Below, piece after piece: positions 42,190 to 50,488 of a stretch of 64,000 bases of DNA. Both the position numbers and the translations under genes were made by a program. Source of the DNA: Pseudomonas guariconensis (GTDB lineage Bacteria; Pseudomonadota; Gammaproteobacteria; Pseudomonadales; Pseudomonadaceae); NCBI RefSeq assembly GCF_900102675.1, contig NZ_FMYX01000016.1, forward strand, positions 44,153 to 108,152. The letters are read 5' to 3'. Within the stretch, counting starts at the first letter, position 1. Each line of letters opens with the position of its first letter. Under the pieces are notes generated by a model, which did not search any database, was not told the DNA's origin, and worked only from the letters and a program-made list of their open reading frames with translations.

Positions 42190-42400
42190 AGATTTCTAAA
42201 TATTTTTTCAGTGGAAAATACTTTCAATCTGATAGCACGTATCAGTTTCACCCCTATATATAAAGGGCGAAAACGACGTGGGATGGTTATATGCCAGCAT
42301 GCGAAAATTTTTTTCAAAATTCGTCAAAAAACTACGAACGGTCTTATGGCGTTTTGCAATAACGGCTGGGTGGTGGTTTTTTTGACGTCGAAATTATGAC
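42190..42400. promoter_or_regulatory. AT-rich upstream regulatory DNA of algD
   Basis: This 200-bp stretch is far richer in A and T than the rest of the window (runs such as aaatattttttc, ctatatataaa and aaaatttttttc). It lies directly upstream of the algD promoter. Such DNA is a likely target of bending or silencing proteins such as IHF or MvaT. Small open frames here have no ribosome site or codon pattern, so I do not call genes. Confidence 0.6.
42334..42341 (-). promoter_or_regulatory. Possible AlgR binding site
   Basis: The minus strand reads CCGTTCGT, eight of nine bases of the AlgR consensus CCGTTCGTC, about 170 bp upstream of the algD -35. P. aeruginosa algD has AlgR sites far upstream too. 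One match of this length could be chance. Confidence 0.5.
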
Positions 42401-42485
42401 GAGATGGCCATTTGAAGCCTGCCCCATTGCAGGGCTGCCGGATGCGGTGACATGACCAGTAGCAGCAGCAGTCTTGTTCAGTGGT

Positions 42486-42517
42486 GGCCTCTGCGCGGGT
42501 TTACCCGCGAAGAGGCC
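42486..42517 (+). repeat. REP palindrome between algD and yaaA
   Basis: GGCCTCT and AGAGGCC arms around gcgcgggtttacccgcga. It lies just downstream of the yaaA stop (57 bp) and may serve as its terminator, as well as insulating the algD regulatory region. Confidence 0.85.
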
Positions 42518-42573
42518 GGTGCAAGCAACGCAAGACTGTTGCTCCCACTGTTAATGCGCAGGACCTGAAGGTC

Positions 42574-43353
42574 TTACTCGCCAGGGTGGTCGCGCAGGAA
42601 CACCAGGTGGTCTGGCTTGGACTGTTCGGCACTGTAGTAATAGCCCTGCACATCGAAGCGCTTGAGCTGTTCGGGGTCGTTGATGCGCTCCTGGATCACG
42701 AAGCGGCTCATCATTCCGCGGGCTTTCTTGGCGTAGAAGCTGATGATTTTGTACTGCCCGTTCTTCCAGTCTTTGAAGTCGACATCGATCACCCGTGCCT
42801 TCAGGGTGCTGCGCTTGACTGCGCTGAAGTACTCGTTGCTGGCCAGGTTCAGCAGGATGTCATCGCCTTGATCGGCCAGGGCCTGATTCAGCCATTCACT
42901 GATGCGCGTGCCCCAGAAGGCATAGAGGTCTTTGCCGCGGACGTTGGCCAGCTTGGTGCCCATTTCCAGGCGGTAGGGCTGCATCAGATCCAGCGGGCGC
43001 AGCAGGCCGTAAAGGCCCGACAGCATGCGCAGGTGGTCCTGGGCGTAGCTGAAGTCGTCCTCGCCGAGGCTTTCGGCGTCCAGGCCTGTGTACACGTCAC
43101 CCTTGAACGCCAGCAGCGCCTGCTTGGCGTTGGCCGGGGTGAAATCCGGGGTCCAGCTGCCGAAGCGGGCGGCGTTGAGGCCGGCGAGCTTGTCGGAAAG
43201 GTGCATCAGTTCACTGATTTGTGCGGGTGTGAATTCGCGCAGTTGGGTGATCAACACCTGGGAGTCGTCCAGGTACTGGGGCAGGGTGAACCGCTGGGTC
43301 ACCGGCGGGGTGTCGTAGTCGAGAGTCTTGGCGGGGGAAATCACCGTCAGCAT
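42574..43353 (-). CDS. yaaA: Peroxide stress protein YaaA
   Basis: 259 residues from the ATG at 43353 with AGGAG upstream. It starts MLTVISPAKTLDYDTPP and has PLRPYRLEMGT-type sequence (LMQPYRLEMGTKL) and NLASNEYFSAVK, family signatures of YaaA/DUF328. The E. coli protein lowers free iron during peroxide stress and binds DNA. It stands alone, divergent from the deacetylase-like gene. Confidence 0.93.
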   Translation of the reverse strand: MLTVISPAKTLDYDTPPVTQRFTLPQYLDDSQVLITQLREFTPAQISELMHLSDKLAGLNAARFGSWTPDFTPANAKQALLAFKGDVYTGLDAESLGEDDFSYAQDHLRMLSGLYGLLRPLDLMQPYRLEMGTKLANVRGKDLYAFWGTRISEWLNQALADQGDDILLNLASNEYFSAVKRSTLKARVIDVDFKDWKNGQYKIISFYAKKARGMMSRFVIQERINDPEQLKRFDVQGYYYSAEQSKPDHLVFLRDHPGE

Positions 43354-43490
43354 CGGGTCGGCTCCTGGAATCGTCGAGGCGGATTCTACGGGCTGGGGCC
43401 GGCAAGACCAAACTATCGCGACGATAGTCACGGACCATCGCCCAACGCCACGTTATAGTGCGCGTCATGTTGCTGCGGAGAGCTTGATTC

Positions 43491-44606
43491 GTGCGTATTG
43501 CCTTCGTCCTGCTGGCCGGCCTGCTGAGCCTTGCCGCCCAGGCTGCCCCTTCGCCCCAGGCCACCCTGGACCGCACGCTGTGGCCTGAACAACTGGACAG
43601 CCCGGCGTTGTTCGATGTCGCTTCGCGGGCCGAAATCCTGTCGTTCGCCCAGGTGCTGCAGGAGAGTGAAATGCTCGACGAGCCGGCTCTGGCGGCGCGC
43701 CTGCAACTGCGCCAGATCAACCTGGCGGTGATACGTGCGGTGCGCGCGCGCATGTGGCAGCGGCTATGGGAAAACTATCAACAGGCCCAGCGCAGTTGCG
43801 AGCAGGATGCGTCCTTCTGCTATCCGCTGGAGTCCATGGCCGAACTGCGGACCCTGGCCGCCACTTTCACCTCCGGCGTGGGCGAGTTCTATACCGGCTG
43901 GCTCGAGCCCAGCCGGGCATTCCACACCCGTTACCTGGATGAACAACTGCGCAAGGCGGCGTTGTTCCCTCAGACCAGCAGCGAGGTCGAGCGCCTGTCG
44001 GACAGCGAGCGCACAGGCGATGAACTCAACGACCGGGTGTTCCTGCTGACATTCGTCGGTGGCCCCACTCCCGCGGGCGGTGCCACCGACGAGCTGGCCG
44101 ATTATCTGCGCCGGCAAAAGCTCGGCGGCCTGTTCTTCGTGCTCGGTAACCGCTTGCAGCTGCGCGCCCCTGTGGGGGCGCTCTATACCGGGCAATGCGT
44201 GGGCATCCAGGGCTGGGAGTACCGCTCCCATGCCCAATGGCTGGACTGGCAGGATTCGCTGCGCCGGGCCCAGGCCCGGGTCCAGTCCGACCTGCCGGCG
44301 CAGTATGTGCCGTTGTTCCGCCCGCCGTACGGGCAGCGTCGTGCCGATGGCGAGGCATTCATGGCCAGCCAGAGGCTTCAGGTTTCGCTGTGGGAGATCG
44401 ACGCCCAGGATGACAGTGCGCTCAGCGCCGAGGCCTCGGCACATCGGGTGCTGACCTTGATGCTGTTGTGGCGCAAAGGGGTGATCCAGTTCCACGACAA
44501 CCTGCCCAAGGCGCAAACGGCGCTGGATTGGCTGTTGCGCAACACGGCGCAGAGTGGAATCGGCTGGGAAGATTGCCGGGATTATGGGCAGCGTGATGGG
44601 GCTTGA
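43491..44606 (+). CDS. Polysaccharide deacetylase-like protein with altered first motif
   Basis: 371 residues from a GTG with GGAG ten nt upstream; a signal peptide ends LAAQA-AP near 19. The N-terminal 170 residues are helical and unfamiliar. The C-terminal part has a NodB-like outline: LLTFVGGPTP near residue 187, FRPPYGQRR near 276 and VIQFHDN near 335. In active enzymes the first motif is TFDDGP; here the two metal/catalytic aspartates are V and G. It may be inactive, use other residues, or be a binding protein. It is periplasmic or exported. Not coupled to neighbours. Confidence 0.75.
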   Translation: MRIAFVLLAGLLSLAAQAAPSPQATLDRTLWPEQLDSPALFDVASRAEILSFAQVLQESEMLDEPALAARLQLRQINLAVIRAVRARMWQRLWENYQQAQRSCEQDASFCYPLESMAELRTLAATFTSGVGEFYTGWLEPSRAFHTRYLDEQLRKAALFPQTSSEVERLSDSERTGDELNDRVFLLTFVGGPTPAGGATDELADYLRRQKLGGLFFVLGNRLQLRAPVGALYTGQCVGIQGWEYRSHAQWLDWQDSLRRAQARVQSDLPAQYVPLFRPPYGQRRADGEAFMASQRLQVSLWEIDAQDDSALSAEASAHRVLTLMLLWRKGVIQFHDNLPKAQTALDWLLRNTAQSGIGWEDCRDYGQRDGA

Positions 44607-44878
44607 TCTTTGACTCTAGTCCCGCTCACGGCTCAAGCCAAGTCCTGAACGTCAATCGGAAAAATAAAGTTCAAAGGAACGTAAAAAGACTTTTTTTGGT
44701 CATCATTAATGCGGTATGTAGGTACCAGACAGCCGAATCCTGCAGCACAGGTGGCGTCATCCAGGCCCTCCTTGCCAGGTGCGCTCCCCGCCCGTAACGA
44801 CGCGGATACGGGGAGAACGGCGGTCACTCTGCGGCGCAGCATTACGCGTCGTGTGGCTTTCACATAAGGTGACCGAGT
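44607..44878. other. Intergenic region before the PhoH gene
   Basis: 272 bp with no gene I can support. An AT-rich part (44655-44720) could hold a promoter for the PhoH gene, followed by a GC-rich part with an imperfect stem CCCCGC...GCGGATACGGGG near 44789-44815. No known motif recognised. Confidence 0.4.
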
Positions 44879-46273
44879 ATGGATGACCAAGGACGCAATT
44901 CTTCCTCCACCCAGCCAATCCTGTATGTGCTCGATACCAATGTCCTGATCCACGATCCAAACGCTTTGCTCAACTTCGAGGAGCACCATGTCGCCATTCC
45001 GATGACGGTGCTGGAGGAACTCGACAAGCTCAAGACCGGCAAACACACCATCGCCGCCGAATGCCGCCAGGCCATCCGCCTCATCGACCAGACCCTTGGC
45101 GATGCCTCGCCCAGCGACGTCGAGCAGGGCGTGCCGATCCAGCGTGGCAAGAGCGGGCCCAAAGGGTTCCTGTCGATCCTGATGAGCCCACGCAACGAGC
45201 CAAACCGGCTGCTGCCCGAAACCCTCAACGACAACATCATCATCAACCAACTTCTGGAGTTGCGTGCCCGCCGCTGCGATCTGGACGTGGTGCTGGTGAC
45301 CAAGGACATCAACATGCGCCTGAAGGCGCGTGCCTGCGGCATCGCCGCGGAGGACTACAGCACCGACCAGTTGGTCGATGACGTCTCCTTGCTGTCCAAG
45401 GGCTACCACTCGGTGACCGGCTCGTTCTGGGATCGCGTCAGCAAGGTCGAAACCCGGCAGGAGCGTGGTCGCACCTGGCATCGGGTACAACTGACCGACA
45501 ACCTGCCGGCGGTGCACGTCAATGAGTTCATCATCGACGAGCAAGGCTTCGTCGGCTGGATCAAAGGCATCCGTGAAGACGAACTGCTGCTGCTCGACCT
45601 GCACCAGGAGCCGTTGCTGCACCAGGAAGCCTGGGGGCTGAAACCCCGCGACATCCATCAGAGCCTGGCGTTGTTCGCCTTGCTCGACCCAGATATCCAC
45701 CTGGTCAACCTGACCGGCGCCGCCGGCTCCGGCAAGACCATCCTGGCGCTTGCCGCCGCCATCGAGCAGACCATGGTCAGCAAGCGCTACCGGCGCATCA
45801 TCGCCACCCGCAGCGTGCAGGGGCTGGACCAGGAGATCGGCTTCCTGCCGGGGACCGAGGCCGAGAAGATGGAGCCTTGGCTGGGCGCCATCACCGACAA
45901 CCTCGAAGCCCTGCACATGGATGACGAGAGTACCCACGGTAGCGTCGAGTACATCCTCGAGCGGGTCCCGTTGCAGTTCAAGTCGCTGAACTACATCCGT
46001 GGGCGCAGCTTCCAGCAGAGCCTGATCCTGATCGACGAGTGCCAGAACCTCACCCCACACCAGATGAAGACCATCATCACCCGTGCCGGGGCAGGGTCCA
46101 AGGTGGTGTGCCTGGGTAACCTGGCGCAGATCGATACCCCTTACCTGTCGGCCACCAGCTCCGGGCTGACTTATCTCACCGAACGCTTCAAGGACTTCCC
46201 TCACGGCGTTCATATCACCTTGCAGGGCGTGCCACGCTCGGTGCTGGCCGAGTACGCCGAGTCCCACCTGTAA
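44879..46273 (+). CDS. PIN domain-PhoH family ATPase
   Basis: 464 residues. An N-terminal PIN nuclease-like domain begins ILYVLDTNVLIHDPNALLNF, with EELDKLK and a later acidic DVVLVTKDINMRLKA. The C-terminal PhoH P-loop domain has GAAGSGKT at about residue 284, LIDECQNLTPHQMKTIITRAG (Walker B) and LGNLAQID. PhoH2-type proteins of this layout act as RNA helicase/RNases in mycobacteria; the Pseudomonas role is not known. Monocistronic, with a strong terminator 10 bp after the stop. Confidence 0.9.
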   Translation: MDDQGRNSSSTQPILYVLDTNVLIHDPNALLNFEEHHVAIPMTVLEELDKLKTGKHTIAAECRQAIRLIDQTLGDASPSDVEQGVPIQRGKSGPKGFLSILMSPRNEPNRLLPETLNDNIIINQLLELRARRCDLDVVLVTKDINMRLKARACGIAAEDYSTDQLVDDVSLLSKGYHSVTGSFWDRVSKVETRQERGRTWHRVQLTDNLPAVHVNEFIIDEQGFVGWIKGIREDELLLLDLHQEPLLHQEAWGLKPRDIHQSLALFALLDPDIHLVNLTGAAGSGKTILALAAAIEQTMVSKRYRRIIATRSVQGLDQEIGFLPGTEAEKMEPWLGAITDNLEALHMDDESTHGSVEYILERVPLQFKSLNYIRGRSFQQSLILIDECQNLTPHQMKTIITRAGAGSKVVCLGNLAQIDTPYLSATSSGLTYLTERFKDFPHGVHITLQGVPRSVLAEYAESHL

Positions 46274-46283
46274 ACCCCAGTCT

Positions 46284-46307
46284 GCCGGGCGGTTCGCCGC
46301 CCGGCTT
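46284..46307 (+). terminator. Terminator of the PIN-PhoH gene
   Basis: GCCGGGCG and CGCCCGGC form a perfect 8-bp stem with a 6-nt loop, followed by TTCTGT. A REP-like core (gcggattaacccgctccca) follows at 46324-46342. Confidence 0.8.
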
Positions 46308-46438
46308 CTGTGATGTCCTCTACGCGGATTAACCCGCTCCCATGGCGGCCAGCGGGATTTGGCCTGCCCGCGACACAACCACTGCTCAAAGCTGACCTGC
46401 GGGTTTACACTCTTTGTTCCCTTCACAGGAGCAATGCA

Positions 46439-46909
46439 GTGCTGACTCATCTCGATTCCCAGGGGCGCGCCAACATGGTCGACGTCACCGAAAAGGCCGT
46501 GACCGCGCGTGAGGCGGTGGCCGAAGCGCGGGTGCGCATGTTGCCGCAGACGTTGCAGATGATCGTCGACGGCGAGCATCCCAAGGGCGATGTGTTCGCC
46601 GTGGCGCGCATCGCCGGGATCCAGGCGGCGAAGAAGACCAGCGACCTGATCCCGCTGTGCCACCCGCTGATGCTCACCAGCGTCAAGGTCGAGCTCAACG
46701 CCGAAGGTTCTGATGCGGTGCGCATCGTCGCCCGTTGCAAGCTGGCCGGGCAGACCGGTGTGGAAATGGAAGCGCTGACTGCCGCCAGCGTTGCGGCGCT
46801 GACGATCTATGACATGTGCAAGGCCGTCGACAAAGGCATGGTGATCGAGCAAGTGCGCCTGCTGGAGAAGCTCGGCGGCAAGAGCGGCCATTACCAGGTG
46901 GAGGCGTGA
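46439..46909 (+). CDS. moaC: Cyclic pyranopterin monophosphate synthase MoaC
   Basis: 156 residues from the GTG at 46439, with AGGAG eight nt upstream; the longer frame is not MoaC-like. It has LTHLDSQGRANMVDV, KTSDLIPLCHPL and GQTGVEMEALTAASVAALTIYDMCKA, the active-site region. It forms cyclic pyranopterin monophosphate in molybdenum cofactor synthesis. The stop overlaps the moaD ATG by one base. Confidence 0.97.
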   Translation: MLTHLDSQGRANMVDVTEKAVTAREAVAEARVRMLPQTLQMIVDGEHPKGDVFAVARIAGIQAAKKTSDLIPLCHPLMLTSVKVELNAEGSDAVRIVARCKLAGQTGVEMEALTAASVAALTIYDMCKAVDKGMVIEQVRLLEKLGGKSGHYQVEA

Positions 46910-47154
46910 TGAAGGTTCAGGTGGTGTATTTCGCCCGTTATCGTGAATTGCTAGGGGTCGATGGCGAGCCGCTCGAAGGTGCCTTCGCGACCCTGGACGA
47001 CGTGCGCCAGGCCTTGGTGGCCAAGGGCGGGCAATACGAGGTGCTGGCCGAGCAGAACGTGATGTGCGCACGCAATCAGGATCTGAGCAAGCTGGCCGAG
47101 CCGGTGGAGGAGGGCGACGAAGTGGCGTTCTTCCCGCCGGTCACGGGAGGTTGA
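46909..47154 (+). CDS. moaD: Molybdopterin synthase small subunit MoaD
   Basis: 81 residues ending in the required Gly-Gly (FFPPVTGG), which is thiocarboxylated to donate sulfur. It is a ubiquitin-like beta-grasp protein (VQVVYFARYRELLG at the start). The ATG shares a base with the moaC stop (TGATG). It works in a complex with MoaE, whose gene starts 2 bp later. Confidence 0.96.
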   Translation: MKVQVVYFARYRELLGVDGEPLEGAFATLDDVRQALVAKGGQYEVLAEQNVMCARNQDLSKLAEPVEEGDEVAFFPPVTGG

Positions 47155-47156
47155 GC

Positions 47157-47603
47157 ATGGGCGTTCGAGTACAGGAGCAGGCCTTCGATCCAGGCCTTGA
47201 GGTCAATGCGATGCACGCGGCCAACGTCGGCGTGGGCGCAGTGGTAGGGTTCGTTGGCTATGTGCGGGATTTCAACGATGGCCGTGAAGTGGCGGGGATG
47301 TTCCTCGAGCATTACCCAGGCATGACCGAGAAAGCGTTGGCCAAGATCGTCGTCGAGGCCGAGCAGCGCTGGCCACTGCTCAAGGTCGAGGTGCTGCACC
47401 GCATCGGCGCGCTGGAGCCGGGCGAACCGATCGTCTTTGTCGGCGTGGCCAGCGCTCACCGTCAGGCGGCGTTCGATGCCTGCAATTTCATCATGGACTA
47501 CCTCAAGACCCGGGCGCCGTTCTGGAAGAAAGAGAACACCCAGGATGGGCCGCGTTGGGTCGAAGGTCGGCAAAGCGACCAGGATGCCGCCGGTCGCTGG
47601 TGA
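47157..47603 (+). CDS. moaE: Molybdopterin synthase catalytic subunit MoaE
   Basis: 148 residues. It has GAVVGFVGYVRDFNDG, LEHYPGMTEKAL, VGVASAHRQAAFDAC and LKTRAPFWKKE, the MoaE signature with the catalytic lysine near the C-terminus. It converts cPMP to molybdopterin using MoaD thiocarboxylate. Third gene of moaCDE. moaA and moaB are not nearby. Confidence 0.96.
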   Translation: MGVRVQEQAFDPGLEVNAMHAANVGVGAVVGFVGYVRDFNDGREVAGMFLEHYPGMTEKALAKIVVEAEQRWPLLKVEVLHRIGALEPGEPIVFVGVASAHRQAAFDACNFIMDYLKTRAPFWKKENTQDGPRWVEGRQSDQDAAGRW

Positions 47604-47684
47604 ACCTGGCGGGGCACGGGCGGGCCGGATGCGTCTGCCCTTGCCGCACGTTGTGGTTGGTAGTTGAGTTTCTATACAAAAAAG

Positions 47685-47695
47685 TCCAGTATGGA
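47685..47695 (+). promoter_or_regulatory. Inverted repeat shared with dauB (possible DauR operator), copy 1
   Basis: TCCAGTATGGA, preceded by acaaaaaag, lies 96 bp upstream of the binding-protein ATG. The same arrangement (acaaaaag, then TCCATAATGGA) is found upstream of dauB on the other strand at 51465-51475. The match extends over about 20 bp with two or three differences. A common regulator is likely. Confidence 0.65.
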
Positions 47696-47790
47696 ATCAT
47701 AAGTACAAAATGATTCCAGGCAGCCTTGCGCCTGTCACTTTTCCTCTGTCTTGCACCACACCTCCAATAACGAGCGAGAGAGATCCCCCC

Positions 47791-48567
47791 ATGAAAAAGC
47801 TCATCCTGATCAGCGGTCTGGCCCTGGGCCTGTTGGCCGGTAGCAACCTGTACGCTGCCGAGAACGTCCTGCGCATCGGTATCGAGGCCGCCTACCCGCC
47901 GTTTGCCTCGAAAAACGACAAGGGCGAAATCGTGGGCTTCGATTACGAGATCGGCAATGCCCTGTGCGCGCAGATGAAGGTCAAATGTGTCTGGAACGAG
48001 GTCGAGTTCGACGGGCTGATCCCCTCGTTGAAGGTCAGGAAGATCGATGCGGCCCTGTCGTCGATGACCATTACCAAAGAGCGCAAGCAATCGGTGGACT
48101 TCACCCACAAGTACTACTTCACGTCATCGCGCCTGGTGATGAAGAAGGGGGCGGTGGTCGATGACCAGTACCAGAGCCTCAAAGGCAAGACCATCGGCGT
48201 GCAGCGTGCCACCACCACCGACCGCTACGCCACCGAAGTGCTCGAGCCCATGGGTGTGAAGGTCAACCGCTACAGCAACAACGAAGAGATCTACATGGAC
48301 CTGGCGTCCGGGCGTGTGGATGCCATTTTTGCCGATACCATTCCCCTGGAGGACTTCCTGTCGATGCCTCGTGGCGCCGACTTTGCCTTCGTAGGGCCGG
48401 AGCTGAAGGACCCCAAGTACGTCGGTGAAGGTGCCGGGATCGCGGTGCGCAAAGGCAACACCGAATTGGTGAGCCAGCTCAATAGCGCCATCGATGCCAT
48501 TCGTGCCAACGGCGAATACCAGAAGATCCAGGCCAAGTACTTCAAATCGGATATCTACGGCGACTGA
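47791..48567 (+). CDS. ABC transporter substrate-binding protein (Lys/Arg/Orn type)
   Basis: 258 residues with a signal peptide ending LYA-AE near 22. It has LRIGIEAAYPPFASKNDKGE, GFDYEIGNALCAQMKVKC, and SSMTITKERKQSVDFT, as in HisJ/ArgT/AotJ-type solute-binding proteins. The two cysteines around residue 60 are typical of the basic amino-acid group. It binds an amino acid in the periplasm, but no permease or ATPase genes are next to it. It lies convergent with the dau operon and shares an operator candidate with it, so uptake of D- or L-arginine or related amino acids is likely. Confidence 0.87.
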   Translation: MKKLILISGLALGLLAGSNLYAAENVLRIGIEAAYPPFASKNDKGEIVGFDYEIGNALCAQMKVKCVWNEVEFDGLIPSLKVRKIDAALSSMTITKERKQSVDFTHKYYFTSSRLVMKKGAVVDDQYQSLKGKTIGVQRATTTDRYATEVLEPMGVKVNRYSNNEEIYMDLASGRVDAIFADTIPLEDFLSMPRGADFAFVGPELKDPKYVGEGAGIAVRKGNTELVSQLNSAIDAIRANGEYQKIQAKYFKSDIYGD

Positions 48568-48579
48568 AACACTGCGCTG

Positions 48580-48601
48580 GGGGCGCCTTGCGCCCCTTTT
48601 C
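48580..48601 (+). terminator. Terminator of the binding-protein gene
   Basis: GGGGCG-CCTTG-CGCCCC followed by TTTT, 12 bp after the stop codon. Confidence 0.85.
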
Positions 48602-48647
48602 CGACCGCTGTGTAGTCCCGGCAATCGTCAAGGGACCTCTGCAGCAC

Positions 48648-49274
48648 TCAGGCCTTGAGTTCCTTCAAGTGCTTGTACACCGTCGCCCGTCCCATTCCCA
48701 GCACGTTGGCCACGTAGTTGGCCGCACTCTTGCCCTTGAAGGCGCCCTCGGCATGCAGGGCCAGGACCAGCTCGCGCTTGTGATCGCGGGTCAGCAGGTT
48801 AAGGCTCAACTGACGCTGGCGCAGCCAGCCGTTGAGGAAGGTGTTGATACGTTCCTGCCAGTCATCGCGAAACAGCGCGTCGGGTTGGGGAATCAATCGG
48901 CTGGGCGAAAGGAACAGATCCAGCGCCGCCTTGGCGTTCTCGAACAGCGAGATATTCAGATTGATGCACAGCATGGCCAGGGGTGTGCCTGCGGCATCGC
49001 GCAACACGGTGCTCAACGAGCGGATCTTCTGCCCGTCCCAGTTGAGTTTTTCGTAGGGGCCGATGTTGGTTTCATCGGTACCGTGCTCGAGCATGTCTTC
49101 CAGGGCCGCATCGTCGCCGATCTCGCGTTTGGACAGGTTGTTGGCGATGTAGTCGATCTTCTGGGTGCGCAGGTCGTGCAGCACCACTTCGGCGTGGGGG
49201 AAGAACAGGGTGGCGATGGCATCGGCGATGGCCCGGTAGTTGTCCAGGGTCGGGTCAGGGCGAGGGGATGGCAT
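48648..49274 (-). CDS. dauR: Transcriptional regulator DauR (YheO-type PAS domain and HTH)
   Basis: 208 residues. The N-terminal part has LFFPHAEVVLHDLRTQKIDYIANNLSKREIGDD, the YheO-like PAS sensor, and the C-terminus has GKSAANYVANVLGMGRATVYKHLKEL, a helix-turn-helix. In P. aeruginosa the homologous dauR represses the dauBAR operon for D-arginine use. Here it is the last gene after dauB and dauA on the same strand, about 70 bp after dauA, so the assignment is well supported by context. Confidence 0.87.
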   Translation of the reverse strand: MPSPRPDPTLDNYRAIADAIATLFFPHAEVVLHDLRTQKIDYIANNLSKREIGDDAALEDMLEHGTDETNIGPYEKLNWDGQKIRSLSTVLRDAAGTPLAMLCINLNISLFENAKAALDLFLSPSRLIPQPDALFRDDWQERINTFLNGWLRQRQLSLNLLTRDHKRELVLALHAEGAFKGKSAANYVANVLGMGRATVYKHLKELKA

Positions 49275-49347
49275 TGAGGCAGGCTCCAGGCTGTGTCAGC
49301 GCCCTGCGGCGAGGGCGCTGCGAGTGTGCCGCAATCGCGGCGGCGCG

Positions 49348-50478
49348 TCATCCCGACAGGCGTGCCGGGGATAGCATGGCGGCCGTCAGGCCAAAGCCAT
49401 GCAGGTGATCCGGCAGCGCCTCGCCACGCACCAGGGCGGCGCTGGCCTGGCCCATGGCGGGTGAGGTCTGGATGCCGTAGCCGCCTTGGCCCGCGACCCA
49501 GAACAGCCCAGGCACCTGCGGGTCGAAGCCGGCGACCAGGTCGCCGTCAGCAACGAAACTGCGCAGCCCGGCCCAGGTGCGGGTAGGACGGCGGATGCGC
49601 AGGGTGGTGACTTCCTCGATCTGATAGATGCCTAAGGCGATGTCGAGCTCTTCGGGTTGTACATCGTGCGGCTCCACCGGGTCGGCATTGGCGGGAGAGC
49701 CCAGGAGCATGCCGGCATCCGGCTTCATGTAGAAGGATTCATCAAGGCTGACCAGCATCGGCCAGTGGTGGCAGTCGACGCCCTCGGGGGCGGCGAAGAT
49801 GAAGGCAGCGCGGCGCTTGGGTTGCAGGCCGAGGGGACGAGCGCCGGCCAGTACCCCGATGTGGTCCGCCCAGGCGCCCGCGGCGTTGATCAGCACGGGG
49901 GCGCTGAAACTGCCCTGGTTGGTATGCACCTGCCACAGCCCTTGGGCGTCACGCTCCACCCGTTGCACCTCGCAATCGCTGCGCACTTCGCCCTGTTGCC
50001 GGCGAATGCCGCGCAGGTAGCCTTGGTGCAGGGCATCAGTGTCGATGTCGCTGGCGCTCGGGTCGTAGAGGGCGCCATGGACTTTGTCCCGACACAGCAC
50101 CGGCAGGCGGGCGCAGGCCTGGTCGGCATCGAGCAGCTCGAATTCGGGCACGCAGGCCTTGGCGCTGAGGTACTGGCGTTGCAGTTCGGCCGGATCGCCG
50201 TTGAAGTCCACGGTCATCTCACCGCGCGGGGTGAGCAGAGGATGCTCGGCGAAACCACTGGGCGGATGATCGAAAAAAGCACGGCTGGCGAGGGTCAGGG
50301 CGCGTACCTGTGGCGTGCCGTAGGCGGCGGTGTAGAGCGCCGCCGAACGGCCGGTGGAGTGATAGCCAGGCTGGGATTCGCGCTCGAGCACTAGCACGCG
50401 GCCATGGGCGGCGAGCCAGTAGCCGGTGGAGGCGCCGGCGATACCGGCGCCGACGATGATGTAGTCGGCAGTCTGCAT
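49348..50478 (-). CDS. dauA: FAD-dependent D-arginine dehydrogenase DauA
   Basis: 376 residues from the ATG at 50478 with GAGGAG upstream. It starts TADYIIVGAGIAGASTGYWLAAHGRVLVLERE, the dinucleotide-binding fold of the DAO family, and ends near GQGGYGIQTSPAMGQASAALV. It oxidises D-arginine and other D-amino acids to 2-oxo acids plus ammonia, passing electrons to the respiratory chain. With DauB it converts D-arginine to L-arginine. The gene is 10 bp after dauB. The specificity is inferred from the neighbour genes. Confidence 0.88.
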   Translation of the reverse strand: MQTADYIIVGAGIAGASTGYWLAAHGRVLVLERESQPGYHSTGRSAALYTAAYGTPQVRALTLASRAFFDHPPSGFAEHPLLTPRGEMTVDFNGDPAELQRQYLSAKACVPEFELLDADQACARLPVLCRDKVHGALYDPSASDIDTDALHQGYLRGIRRQQGEVRSDCEVQRVERDAQGLWQVHTNQGSFSAPVLINAAGAWADHIGVLAGARPLGLQPKRRAAFIFAAPEGVDCHHWPMLVSLDESFYMKPDAGMLLGSPANADPVEPHDVQPEELDIALGIYQIEEVTTLRIRRPTRTWAGLRSFVADGDLVAGFDPQVPGLFWVAGQGGYGIQTSPAMGQASAALVRGEALPDHLHGFGLTAAMLSPARLSG

Positions 50479-50488
50479 GCTGTTCTCC

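Noticed and set aside
42105..42399. Short frames on both strands in the AT-rich algD upstream DNA
   Set aside because: They overlap the promoter region, lack ribosome sites and do not resemble known proteins.
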